35,546 nt of DNA, taken from Lysobacter antibioticus. Its GTDB lineage: Bacteria; Pseudomonadota; Gammaproteobacteria; Xanthomonadales; Xanthomonadaceae. The stretch lies in contig NZ_JMTZ01000041.1 of assembly GCF_000731095.1 (NCBI RefSeq), forward strand, positions 1 through 35,546. Direction: 5' to 3'. The translations under genes were made by a program, and so were the position numbers. A model generated the notes under the pieces. That model did not search any database. It was not told where the DNA came from and saw only the letters and a list, made by a program, of their open reading frames with translations. Shown here in pieces: positions 1-7,554 of this stretch. Numbering within the stretch: the first letter of the stretch is position 1; every line of letters begins with the position of its first letter.

Positions 1-53
1 TTTTGGGCTTAGCAAAAGAAAGTAACCCGGCCGCGTTAGCGGACGGAAGCTTT
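1..53 (+). repeat. Terminal inverted copy, left (dispersed repeat)
   Basis: The first 53 bases match the reverse complement of 35491-35543 with one mismatch, so the window starts and ends with inverted copies of one element. Similarity continues weakly for about 20 more bases (gatgttgcttc on both sides). The short ORF running through it is repeat-derived and not a gene. The element probably continues outside the window. No transposase is visible next to it. Confidence 0.8.
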
Positions 54-100
54 GCTGTTGATGTTGCTTCGCTGTCCTACAGCCGGAGACGCGGGAGCAC

Positions 101-135
101 GACAGGACGCGGTCGCGGCTCGCGCCGCTCCTACC
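101..135 (-). repeat. REP-like repeat fragment
   Basis: This stretch is the inverted form of the family whose other copies begin gtaggagcggcgcgagccg (16134, 18488, 18628, 24033, 35321). It lies downstream of the ATP-grasp gene stop codon. Only one arm of the usual two-armed element is visible here. Confidence 0.65.
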
Positions 136-175
136 CTTTAAAGCTGTCTGAGCTGCGGCGTCGAGGCGCCTCGCC

Positions 176-1297
176 TCACTCCAAGGTAATCCCCGCCGCC
201 GCCGGCGTGCGGTCCTTCAGCGTTTCGCTGGCGCGCGCCCACCATTCGCGGTGCTCTTCGCTGGCGCAATACTCGGCATAGGACAGCTTGGCGATGGTCG
301 CCAGGGAATAGTCGGGACGGCCTTCGGCCAGCATCGCGCTCATCGCGCGCAGCAGGGGCAAAGAAGGCAGCAGGTCTTCAATGAAGAGGAATTGGCCGGC
401 CTGGTTCACTTCGAGGAAATGCGCATCGCCGTTGCCGTCGATGGCCAGGTCGATGCAGCCGAACACCAGGCCGAGTTCGCGCATCAGCGCGGCGAGCTTG
501 GCCTGGTCGACGGACGAGAGCTCGCCGACTTCGGCCTGCAGCCCCTGCGTGTTCTGGGGGACGCGCCAATCGACGAAGCCGTCGTCGTGCTGGGTGTACA
601 GGCGCGCGGCGAAGTAGCGGTCGCCGATCGCGGTCACGCGCAGGTCGTAACGTTTGTCGACGTAAACCTGGTAGATGCCGGGGCAGTGCAACAGGCTCTG
701 GTCGTCTTCGAGCATCGCCGGTTCGACGATGCGCGCATAGGTGCTGAACATGCGGCCGGTCTCGGCGTCCTTCCAGGTGTGGGTCAGGAAGGGTTTGTAG
801 ACCACGCGGCCGTGGCGCTGGACGAAACGGCGGATCTCGGCGGGGTCGTGCGAGACCAGGGTCGGAGGGAAGCGCAGGCCGCAGTGATGGGCGGCGCGCA
901 GTTGTACGAGTTTGTTCTCCGCCATCGCCGCGGCAGCGGGGCGATTCACCCACAGCCGGTCGGCGCCTTGATCGGTGAGTGCATAGACGTTCTTGAGGAA
1001 ACGCCCCCATTCGCCGCGCAGAAAGGGCTGGTCGCCGGCCTGCGCGCGCGGGAAGGATTCGGGATTGCGCGGCCGCCGATACCAGACCGTGCCGACGCTG
1101 GCGTCGTCGAGAGGGCCGCTCATGCGCAGGCCGAGGTCGGGGTCACAATGCAGGGACATCGCGCCGAGTTCGGCTTCGGCCAGCGAGCTCAGCCAGGTTG
1201 CGTCGATACCGCTGGCGCGCAAAGCCCAGCGCGCGGCGGAAGCATGGATGTCGTGGGCCAGCGAGGACAGGATCAGCGGACGGCGGTGAGCGGGCAT
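176..1297 (-). CDS. ATP-grasp ligase, graspetide (MvdD-like) RiPP maturase
   Basis: This 373-aa protein is predicted to use ATP to join Asp/Glu side chains of a precursor peptide to Ser/Thr (or Lys) side chains, giving macrolactones or macrolactams. Residues 1-105 look like the pre-ATP-grasp domain of MvdC/MvdD enzymes, with WYRRPRNPE at 72-80. The ATP-grasp fold follows: ENKL with Lys129, VVYKPF with Lys168, YQVYVDKRYDLRVT at 209-222 (Asp218, Arg220), CIDLAIDG with Asp283, and FLEVNQAGQFLFIEDL at 294-309 with Glu296 and Asn298 as metal ligands. DLRVT...FAARL and FLEVN..GQ are typical of graspetide ligases rather than of glutathione or D-Ala ligases. It is the last gene of the minus-strand locus, 165 bases after the precursor. 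The ATG at 1297 has no strong ribosome-binding site. The family call is firm; activity on the adjacent precursor is inferred. Confidence 0.88.
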   Translation of the reverse strand: MPAHRRPLILSSLAHDIHASAARWALRASGIDATWLSSLAEAELGAMSLHCDPDLGLRMSGPLDDASVGTVWYRRPRNPESFPRAQAGDQPFLRGEWGRFLKNVYALTDQGADRLWVNRPAAAAMAENKLVQLRAAHHCGLRFPPTLVSHDPAEIRRFVQRHGRVVYKPFLTHTWKDAETGRMFSTYARIVEPAMLEDDQSLLHCPGIYQVYVDKRYDLRVTAIGDRYFAARLYTQHDDGFVDWRVPQNTQGLQAEVGELSSVDQAKLAALMRELGLVFGCIDLAIDGNGDAHFLEVNQAGQFLFIEDLLPSLPLLRAMSAMLAEGRPDYSLATIAKLSYAEYCASEEHREWWARASETLKDRTPAAAGITLE

Positions 1298-1330
1298 GGA
1301 AGCGTTCGTGTTTTCAGGGCCATTGAAAAC

Positions 1331-1357
1331 GGCACGCCCCGTCGGACGGGGCGTGCC
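1331..1357 (-). terminator. Hairpin between precursor and ligase (possible attenuator)
   Basis: A perfect 13-bp inverted repeat (GGCACGCCCCGTC / GACGGGGCGTGCC, one central base) lies between the precursor stop and the ligase start. In the direction of transcription it is followed by GTTTTC, a short T run. It could act as a leaky terminator or mRNA stabiliser giving more precursor than enzyme transcript. Its function is inferred from position. Confidence 0.6.
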
Positions 1358-1462
1358 GGGTCATGCGTGGCGGCGGGGTTTACGCGCACGTCGCTCGCGC
1401 GCGGGTCCACCCTGCCTGGTGCATGGACTGCATCCGATCAGATCGAGCGGAAGTCGAGGCGA

Positions 1463-1648
1463 TTACAGGAAATCGGGATCGCCCGGATCGTCGCCGTTCG
1501 GACCGGTGGCGTGGGTGCTGTCGCCCTTGCCGCCGGAGATCGCTGCGATCTCGTCCAACGAAAGTTCGCGCGCTGCGATGCGGGCGAGCGGGCGGGCGGC
1601 TTCGTCCTGAGGCAGAGCGTTGTTGCTGTAAACGTCTTGCTTACTCAT
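1463..1648 (-). CDS. Graspetide-like RiPP precursor peptide, double-glycine leader
   Basis: This is a 61-aa peptide. Residues 28-40 read ELSLDEIAAISGG, a classical double-glycine leader end (ELS..E...ISGG) of the sort cut by C39 peptidases. Cleavage after Gly40 would release a 21-residue core starting at Lys41. The core holds Ser44, Thr45 and Thr48 followed by Asp53, Asp54, Asp57 and Asp59, plus an early Asp43; the motif is THATGPNGDD then PGDPD. Nucleophilic side chains first and acidic ones later is the arrangement expected of an ATP-grasp ester substrate. There is no Glu in the core and no microviridin motif (TxKxPSD). The start is supported by AGGAG at 1657-1661. It sits between the C39 transporter and the ATP-grasp gene on the same strand. 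The ring pattern and bioactivity are unknown. Confidence 0.85.
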   Translation of the reverse strand: MSKQDVYSNNALPQDEAARPLARIAARELSLDEIAAISGGKGDSTHATGPNGDDPGDPDFL

Positions 1649-1656
1649 GGAGCGTT

Positions 1657-1661
1657 CTCCT
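1657..1661 (-). promoter_or_regulatory. Ribosome-binding site of the precursor peptide
   Basis: AGGAG lies 8 bases before the ATG at 1648. It is the strongest ribosome-binding site in the RiPP locus and supports translation of the short ORF at high level. Confidence 0.7.
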
Positions 1662-1728
1662 AAACCGTAGAGTGCCAGGATGAGTTGAAAGGCCGTCCCG
1701 GCGTCGGCACGAGCATCGATGCTAACAA

Positions 1729-3882
1729 CTATGAAAGTCGCGGTTTGCTAATCGCGATCCCACTTTCGCCCTGAATGCGCGAAGCGATGGGGATTGCAAA
1801 CTCGGGCGTTGTGATCTGTTCACTGACGCCGTCGCGCAAGGCGACGACGCGGTCTGCGCTGCGGATCGTATCGGGCCTGTGCGCGATGACGATGCGGGTC
1901 ATGCGCAAGGCGGAAATCTCGCGATTGATCTCGTGCTCGCGGGCGACGTCGAGGTGGCTGGTGGCCTCGTCGAGCAACAGGATCGCCGGCGAGCGATACA
2001 AGGCGCGCGCCAACAGCACGCGTTGTTTCTGTCCGCCCGACAGCGACGAACCCAAGTCGCCGACCAAGGATTCGTAACCCATCGCCATCGCCGCGATATC
2101 GTCGTGGATGCGCGCCGCGCGCGCCGCCGCTTCGATGCGCCCGGGGTCGGCGGCGTGGTCGAAGGAGGCGATGTTCTCGCCGATCGAGCCGGCGAACAGC
2201 ACGTCCTCCTGCATCACCGCGCCGAACAGTTCGCGGTACGCGGCCAGGCCGTAGTCGTGAATATCAACGCCGCCGATGCGGATCGTGCCCGAGCTCGGGC
2301 GCAGCAGGCCGAGGATCAGCTTGGCCAGGGTGGTCTTGCCGCAACCCGAGGCGCCGACGATCGCCACCGATTCGCCGGCTTCGATGTCGAAACTGCAGTC
2401 GCGCAGGATCCACGGCTCGTCGTCGGCGTAGCGGAAGCTGAGCCGCTCGATCTCGATGCGCGGCGCCGGCACCGGGCCGGCGTAGTCGGTGTGCACGTTC
2501 GCTTCGGGCGGCTCGAAGGCGATGTCGGCGATGCGTTGGCCGTGCAGGCCGAGCAGGCGCAGGTCGACGAGCTTGTCGATCAGGCTGCCGGTGCGGGTAG
2601 CGAACAGGTCGGCATAGGCGACGAACACCACCATCATGCCGGCGCTGAAGCGGCCCTTCAGGGTCAGCCAGGCGCACAGCCAGATCAGCAGCACGCGCTG
2701 GGCGCCGAACACCAGCTTCGACAAGGCGGAGAACACTGCGGTGGTGCGGGCGATCGCGGCCTCGCGATTGGCCACCTCGACGCTGGCGTTGGCGATGCGC
2801 CCGCGACGGTCGTCCTGTTGATTGCCGAGCTTGATCGTCTGCACGCCCTGGATCGACTCGATCAACAGGCTCTGCTGCTTGGCGACGTGGATCAACTGCT
2901 CCTCCTTGAGCCGCCACAGCCGCCGGTACGCGGCCCAGCGCACAATCGCGTAGACGGCGAACGCGGCCAGCACCAACGCCGTCAACGGCGGGCTGTAGAA
3001 CAGCAGCAGCGCCAGCACCAGGGTCACGGTAAGGCCGTCGAGCAGGCTCTCGACGAAACTGCCGGTCAGGGTCTGCTGGATCGCCTGCACCGAGACGAAA
3101 CGCGACATCACTCCGCCGACATGGCGCTTTTCGAAGAAATCCAGCGGCAGCCGCATCAGGTGGCCGAACAGATTGGCCAGCCATTGCGAGTTCAAGGCGG
3201 CGCCGAGGTCGGCGACCAACCAACCGCGCATCGCCGTGAGCGTCGCCTGGAACACCACCACGACCAGGAAGCCGATGCCGAGCAGGTTCAACAAGCCGAT
3301 GTCGGCGGCCACCAGAACGCGGTCGATCACCCACTGCATCGCCAGCGGCAGCAGCAGGGTGAACACCTCCAGGCTCAGCGCCAGGATCAGGATCTGCGCA
3401 CCGGCGCGGCGCAGGCCGACGATGCGGCCGGCGAGCCCGCGCAGGCTCAGGCGCTGGCGTTCGCGCATCGGCACGAAGTCGGTCTTGGGCGACAGTTCCA
3501 GGGCGATGCCGGTGTACTGGCGGCCGAACTCGGCCAGCGGCAGGCTGACCGCACCGCGCGCCGGGTCGTGCAGTTCGGCGCGGCCACGGGCGATGCGCTT
3601 GAGCACGACGAAATGATTGAGGTCCCAATGCAGCACGCAGGGCAGGCGCAGATCGGCGAGGTGTTCGATCTCGGCCCGCAAGGGGCGGGTGTCGAAGCCG
3701 AGCGCGCCGGCGATCTTGATCAAACGCGCCAGAGTGGCGCCGCGCGGCGACACCGGGAAGCGCCGGCGCAGGCTGCTCAGATCGATGTCATGGCCATGGT
3801 GGACGGCGATCATCGCCAGACAGGCCAGGCCGCACTCGGCCAATTCGTTCTGCTGGATCACCGGCACGGACTTCGCGCTCAT
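1729..3882 (-). CDS. Peptidase-containing ABC transporter (C39 protease/ABC exporter)
   Basis: This is a 717-aa inner-membrane protein that should cleave the double-glycine leader and export the mature peptide. Residues 1-135 are a C39 peptidase with NELAECGLACL (Cys17), the His90 of HWDLNHFVVL and Asp106 of LHDPARG as catalytic triad. Residues ~160-430 are the transmembrane domain. The ATPase has Walker A GASGCGKTT (510-518), signature LSGGQ (614-618), Walker B ILLLDEA (634-640) and an H-loop IVIAHRP. The reading frame is open much further upstream, but the ATG at 3882 overlaps the previous stop as ATGA and begins right at the peptidase domain, as in the family. All key residues are present, so the transporter looks functional. 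The precursor follows 80 bases later. Related families are the lactococcin/colicin V and graspetide PCATs. Confidence 0.92.
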   Translation of the reverse strand: MSAKSVPVIQQNELAECGLACLAMIAVHHGHDIDLSSLRRRFPVSPRGATLARLIKIAGALGFDTRPLRAEIEHLADLRLPCVLHWDLNHFVVLKRIARGRAELHDPARGAVSLPLAEFGRQYTGIALELSPKTDFVPMRERQRLSLRGLAGRIVGLRRAGAQILILALSLEVFTLLLPLAMQWVIDRVLVAADIGLLNLLGIGFLVVVVFQATLTAMRGWLVADLGAALNSQWLANLFGHLMRLPLDFFEKRHVGGVMSRFVSVQAIQQTLTGSFVESLLDGLTVTLVLALLLFYSPPLTALVLAAFAVYAIVRWAAYRRLWRLKEEQLIHVAKQQSLLIESIQGVQTIKLGNQQDDRRGRIANASVEVANREAAIARTTAVFSALSKLVFGAQRVLLIWLCAWLTLKGRFSAGMMVVFVAYADLFATRTGSLIDKLVDLRLLGLHGQRIADIAFEPPEANVHTDYAGPVPAPRIEIERLSFRYADDEPWILRDCSFDIEAGESVAIVGASGCGKTTLAKLILGLLRPSSGTIRIGGVDIHDYGLAAYRELFGAVMQEDVLFAGSIGENIASFDHAADPGRIEAAARAARIHDDIAAMAMGYESLVGDLGSSLSGGQKQRVLLARALYRSPAILLLDEATSHLDVAREHEINREISALRMTRIVIAHRPDTIRSADRVVALRDGVSEQITTPEFAIPIASRIQGESGIAISKPRLS

Positions 3883-4466
3883 GAGCCCGTCCGATGAGCG
3901 TCGGGTGCGGCCTCGGTGTTCGACAGCGGCGCCAACACGAACTCGTAAAGACGTCGTTGCTCCAATTGAAGCTCGGCATCGACTCGCATACCCGCCTGCA
4001 ATGCCTGCGTGCCGATGCGCTGGCGATCCAGCTCGACCTGCACCGACCAGGCCGGCGCGTCCGGGCGCAGGCCGCTGCGCCGGTGGACCTCGTCGGGCGA
4101 TGAGGCCGCGGCGGCTATCGCGACCACGCGGCCGTGCTGCACGCCGTAGCGCTGATACGGGAAGGCGCGGTAGCGCAGGACTGCCGGCGTGCCCTGGTGG
4201 ATCGCGGCGATGGCGCGATCGGGCACCCACACCTGCGCCTGCAGGGGCGATGGGCCGCGCGGTGCGGCCTGCGCTACCAGCACGCCGCCGACACGTTCGC
4301 TATGGGTGTAACGGCCGAATGCGAGCAGGGCTGACAGTGCGAGCAGACCGAGCAGGCCGAGCGCGGCCATCGGCCAGCCCAGGCGCGAGATCGGCAGGCG
4401 GATGCTGCCGAGCCAGCGTTGTTTCCTGGCTTCGAGCATTTCGCGTCTGAACAGGTCTTCGTGCAC
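3879..4466 (-). CDS. Miniature HlyD-like membrane fusion protein lacking the helical hairpin
   Basis: This 195-aa protein resembles both ends of a CvaA/HlyD secretion accessory protein (usually about 400 aa) but lacks the middle. Residues 1-25 give the cytoplasmic LFRREMLEARKQRWLGS segment, 30-50 one membrane helix, and 51-64 the typical RYTHSERVGGVLV strand. It then jumps directly to LQAQVWVPDRAI and LRYRAFPYQRYG, which belong to the membrane-proximal beta domain after the hairpin. About 200 residues, comprising the lipoyl halves and the coiled coil that contacts TolC, are missing in frame. The GTG start at 4466 has GAGG 8 bases upstream; the stop overlaps the transporter ATG. It could be a degenerate gene or a genuine mini-adaptor; the intact frame and coupling favour expression. 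Confidence 0.8.
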   Translation of the reverse strand: MHEDLFRREMLEARKQRWLGSIRLPISRLGWPMAALGLLGLLALSALLAFGRYTHSERVGGVLVAQAAPRGPSPLQAQVWVPDRAIAAIHQGTPAVLRYRAFPYQRYGVQHGRVVAIAAAASSPDEVHRRSGLRPDAPAWSVQVELDRQRIGTQALQAGMRVDAELQLEQRRLYEFVLAPLSNTEAAPDAHRTGS

Positions 4467-4706
4467 GTAAGCCTCAGACGCGTGGCGAGGATCGAAGGGT
4501 GCCGTTCGGCGAACCCATGGCGATCGCGGTGCGTCTGTCGTCTCCTGCCGTTACGACTCGGTCGCTGAGTGTCGTACAAGGCCGATGGCGTTTCCAGGTC
4601 GCCATTGTCGAACGCCGTCACGGTTCGCGGGGATTGCAACAAATCGTTCAGCCCTGTTGCTGTCGGCCATGCCGCGATGCGCAGGCGTTCGAGACGCAGC
4701 GCATGC
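4467..4706 (-). promoter_or_regulatory. Leader region of the RiPP locus
   Basis: This 240-base stretch separates the DUF418 gene from the first RiPP gene, so the locus promoter is most likely here. I see no convincing -35/-10 pair. A 6-bp inverted repeat ATGGCG/CGCCAT with a 9-base spacer occurs near 4583-4605. No second precursor-like ORF was found. Confidence 0.3.
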
Positions 4707-5918
4707 TCAAGCGGCATCGCGCGCGGGTTTGCGCCAGCGCGGCCAGGTGCCGAGGGTGATCGCGCGCAACAGCCATTCCATCGGGCCATGGCCGTGACGC
4801 TGCATCCACCAGGCGCTGAGGCGCAGTTGCGCGCCGAACAGCAGGACCGCGAAAGCCAGTACTGCGAGCGGCGAGACCCGCCCCATCAGGCCGAGGCCGT
4901 AGCCGGTGAACACCAGCGCGGCGGCCGCCGATTGCAGCAGGTAGTTCGACAAGGCCATGCGTCCGGCCGGGGCCAACCATCGCACGAGTCGCGGGCCGGC
5001 GCGGCCGGCGAAGCCGCTCATGGCCAGGGCGGCATAGGCGCCGGTCAGCAAAGGCGCGGTCAGCAGGCTCAAGGCCAGCGCCGCCAGTTCGAGCGCGCCG
5101 CCGGGTTCGAAGGTGGAGACGCCGGCATAGAACGCCGCCGCCGGCAGGCCGATGCCGAAACCCCAGCGGCGCAGTCTGCGCAGCAACGGTCGATAACGAT
5201 CGAGGCGGGCAAACACTTCGCGACGGCCGGCGACCCGGCCCAACAGGAACATCGCCAAGGCGCATGGCGCCTGCATGAAGGCGAGCACGATCCCGGTCGA
5301 CGCCAGTTCGCTTATGCGCTGGGCGACGACCGCGCTGGGCGGACCGGTGAAGCCGGCGAGGGTCGCCTGCGCTTCGGCCGCGGCGCTGCGGGCATCGACG
5401 GCGCCGGTTTCGCCACTGAGCCGAATCAGCAAAGCCAGCCCGGCCCAGGCGGCGGCGGTGGCCACGATCAGGGCCAGGGCGCAACGCAACGCGGCGCGCT
5501 CCGACAGCGCGCGCATCGCCAGCAGGGCCAGGCCCATCGCCGCATAGGTGCCGAGGATGTCGCCGTGAAACAGCAGCACGGCGTGGGCCAGGCCGATCAG
5601 CCACAGCCCGAGCGAACGCCGCAGCATGCGCGGCACGAAGGCCTCGCCTGCGCGCTGCGCCGAATCGAGCTGCAGGCTGAAGCTGTAGCCGAACAGGAAC
5701 GAAAACAGCAGGTAGAACTTCATCTCGAACAAGCAGGCAACGAGCAGGCGCACCGCGCGGTCCAGCCCTCCGTCGTAACCCGGATCGGGCAGGCCCAGGC
5801 CGTAGTAGGGCGAGGCGAACACGCCGAGGTTGACGACCAGGATGCCGAACAGGGCGAAGCCGCGCAGGGCGTCGAGCTGTTCGATGCGTGGCGGGACGAC
5901 GCGGGCGGATGCGGTCAT
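4707..5918 (-). CDS. DUF418 family integral membrane protein
   Basis: This 403-aa polytopic membrane protein is of the DUF418 (YeiB-like) family, whose members are often linked to acyltransferase-3-like folds; the biochemical role is not established. The N-terminus RIEQLDALRGFALFGILVVN matches the family hallmark (D.LRG.A..GIL..N). KFYLLFSFLFGYSF follows at about 85-98, and the C-terminal DUF418 core contains GRMALSNYLLQS. Several hydrophobic segments span the whole length. The frame is open upstream to 6398, but the family begins at this ATG. It is divergent from the histidine kinase (127 bases between starts). No functional link to the RiPP genes is evident, though it directly precedes them on the same strand. 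Confidence 0.85.
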   Translation of the reverse strand: MTASARVVPPRIEQLDALRGFALFGILVVNLGVFASPYYGLGLPDPGYDGGLDRAVRLLVACLFEMKFYLLFSFLFGYSFSLQLDSAQRAGEAFVPRMLRRSLGLWLIGLAHAVLLFHGDILGTYAAMGLALLAMRALSERAALRCALALIVATAAAWAGLALLIRLSGETGAVDARSAAAEAQATLAGFTGPPSAVVAQRISELASTGIVLAFMQAPCALAMFLLGRVAGRREVFARLDRYRPLLRRLRRWGFGIGLPAAAFYAGVSTFEPGGALELAALALSLLTAPLLTGAYAALAMSGFAGRAGPRLVRWLAPAGRMALSNYLLQSAAAALVFTGYGLGLMGRVSPLAVLAFAVLLFGAQLRLSAWWMQRHGHGPMEWLLRAITLGTWPRWRKPARDAA

Positions 5919-6045
5919 GTGGGCGGTACGAACGGGGGAGCGTGAATGCTGCGCGCGGCGTCGCCGCGCTGCATCGGGCCGGCGACGGGAGCCAACCGGG
6001 ACGTTTGGCGGATTCGCCGCGCGCGGAAACTGGAATACTGGCGGC

Positions 6046-7554
6046 ATGAGCGAAATCCCCGCCGCACGCCCGGTGCCGGCCGCGCGCGCGCCGGCGCGCC
6101 GCTGGTGGAGCGGGCTGTTCTGGAAATGCCTGCTGTCGATGCTGATCGCCTCGTGGATCAGCACCGCGCTGCTGTCCGGCCTGGACCTGTATCTGTCGCG
6201 CACCGAGGTGCGCGAGGCGATGGCGCCACCGATGCTGCAGGGCGCGATGCAGCGCGAATTGCAGCAGTTCGGCGCATTGCCCGACCTGGCCATGACTTCG
6301 CACGCGCAATGCGAGGCGATCCTGCAGGCCTTGCTGGTGCGCATCGTCGGCATGGACTCGCAGGAGTGGATGAACTCGCACAGCTTCGCCGGCAGCACCC
6401 ACGACGGCCGTTTGTCGATCCGCTATCGCGACCGCGACGGCCGCGTATGCCGCTATCCCGCGCAGGCGAGTCCGCCGCTGGCGCAGATGCTGGAGGAGAT
6501 CGAGCAAGAAGCGGTGTCGTCGCATGCGCCGGTGCCGCGCCGCCACGAGCGCGAAGGCGACTGGATAAGCGCGGTGGCCTTGCCGCTGGCGCGGACTCCG
6601 GGCGCGACCCTAAGCGTCGGCCAGCACGCCGGCGGTTCGCTGGCGACCTTCATGCACATGGATTCGGGCGACATCGAAAGCCTGGCGATCTATCTGGTGC
6701 TGATCAGCGCGATGTCGGCGATCGCCGTGGCGACCCTGCTGACGCGCCGGATCGGCCATGCCGAGCGCGCCGCGGATGCGTGGGCCGCGGGCGAACTCGG
6801 CGCGCGCATCCACGATGCCGGCCGCGACGAGTTCGGGCGCTTGTCGCAGCGTTTCGACCGCATGGCCGATGCGCTCGGCGAAGTGATCCAGGTGCGCCAG
6901 GCGTTGGCGGTATCGGAGGAGCGCAACCGTCTTGCCCGCGACCTGCACGACACCGCCAAGCAGCGCAGCTTCGCTCTCGGCCTGCAGCTCAGCGTGCTCG
7001 ATCACCTGAGCCAGCGCGAGGGCGGCGAGCAGGACCCGCGCCAGATCACCTTGATCAAGGCCGCGCTCGGTTTGACCGGGCAACTGCAGCGCGATCTGGC
7101 CGACGTGATCCAGCGCTTCTCGGCACCGACAGTGGCCGAGCAGGGCTTGCGCAAGGCCATCGAGGACACCTGCTCGCATCTGCTCGCCGGCAGCGAGATC
7201 GAGTGGCGGCTGTTGCTCGACGGCGTCGCCGAGCGCGGCCTGGGCGCGTGGCCGCAGCATGCCGGTCAGCTGTTGATGATCGCCACCGAGGCGGTCAGCA
7301 ACAGCCTGCGCCACAGCGGTGCGCGCCGCATCGAGGTCGTCCTCAACAATTCCGGCAACCGCTACGGCTGGACCATCCAGGACGACGGCTGCGGCTTCGT
7401 CCCCAACGAACACGAGGCCACCGGCATGGGCCTGGCGAACATGCGCTTGCGCGCACGCACGCTGCCGGGCGGGCGTTTCCGTCTCGCCAGTTCTCCCAGC
7501 GGCACGGTGGTGACCGTGTCGTTCACGCTGGAATCGCAGGGAATCCAGGCATGA
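6046..7554 (+). CDS. NarL-type sensor histidine kinase
   Basis: This 502-aa membrane sensor kinase should phosphorylate the response regulator encoded immediately downstream. One transmembrane helix lies at ~24-46, a periplasmic domain at ~50-208 contains two cysteines (Cys89, Cys135), and a second helix covers ~210-232. A HAMP-like linker (RRIGHAERAADAWAAGEL...) follows, then the HisKA_3 motif RNRLARDLHDTAKQ with His301 as phospho-acceptor. The HATPase domain has EAVSNSLRHSGA (N box) and DDGCGF (G box). The ATG at 6046 was chosen because the protein then begins just before the first membrane helix; no clear ribosome-binding site is seen. The stop overlaps the next gene by 4 bases. The signal sensed is unknown. 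Confidence 0.9.
   Translation: MSEIPAARPVPAARAPARRWWSGLFWKCLLSMLIASWISTALLSGLDLYLSRTEVREAMAPPMLQGAMQRELQQFGALPDLAMTSHAQCEAILQALLVRIVGMDSQEWMNSHSFAGSTHDGRLSIRYRDRDGRVCRYPAQASPPLAQMLEEIEQEAVSSHAPVPRRHEREGDWISAVALPLARTPGATLSVGQHAGGSLATFMHMDSGDIESLAIYLVLISAMSAIAVATLLTRRIGHAERAADAWAAGELGARIHDAGRDEFGRLSQRFDRMADALGEVIQVRQALAVSEERNRLARDLHDTAKQRSFALGLQLSVLDHLSQREGGEQDPRQITLIKAALGLTGQLQRDLADVIQRFSAPTVAEQGLRKAIEDTCSHLLAGSEIEWRLLLDGVAERGLGAWPQHAGQLLMIATEAVSNSLRHSGARRIEVVLNNSGNRYGWTIQDDGCGFVPNEHEATGMGLANMRLRARTLPGGRFRLASSPSGTVVTVSFTLESQGIQA

Noticed and set aside
3-281. 92-aa ORF at the left edge
   Set aside because: Translation of the terminal repeat and a REP-like unit, overlapping the ATP-grasp gene end on the other strand; no gene evidence.
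1712-1723. 12-bp perfect palindrome AGCATCGATGCT after the transporter stop
   Set aside because: It could be an operator for the precursor gene, but a single 12-bp palindrome with no second copy is weak evidence, and no -35/-10 pair is near it.
1649-1728. Possible sigma-54 promoter (TGGCAC...) before the precursor
   Set aside because: The TGGCAC is not followed by the required GC at -12 at the right distance.
4274-4789. Alternative minus-strand ORF upstream of the mini-HlyD gene, considered as a second precursor
   Set aside because: No double-glycine leader and no acid-rich core; it overlaps the HlyD-like gene in another frame.
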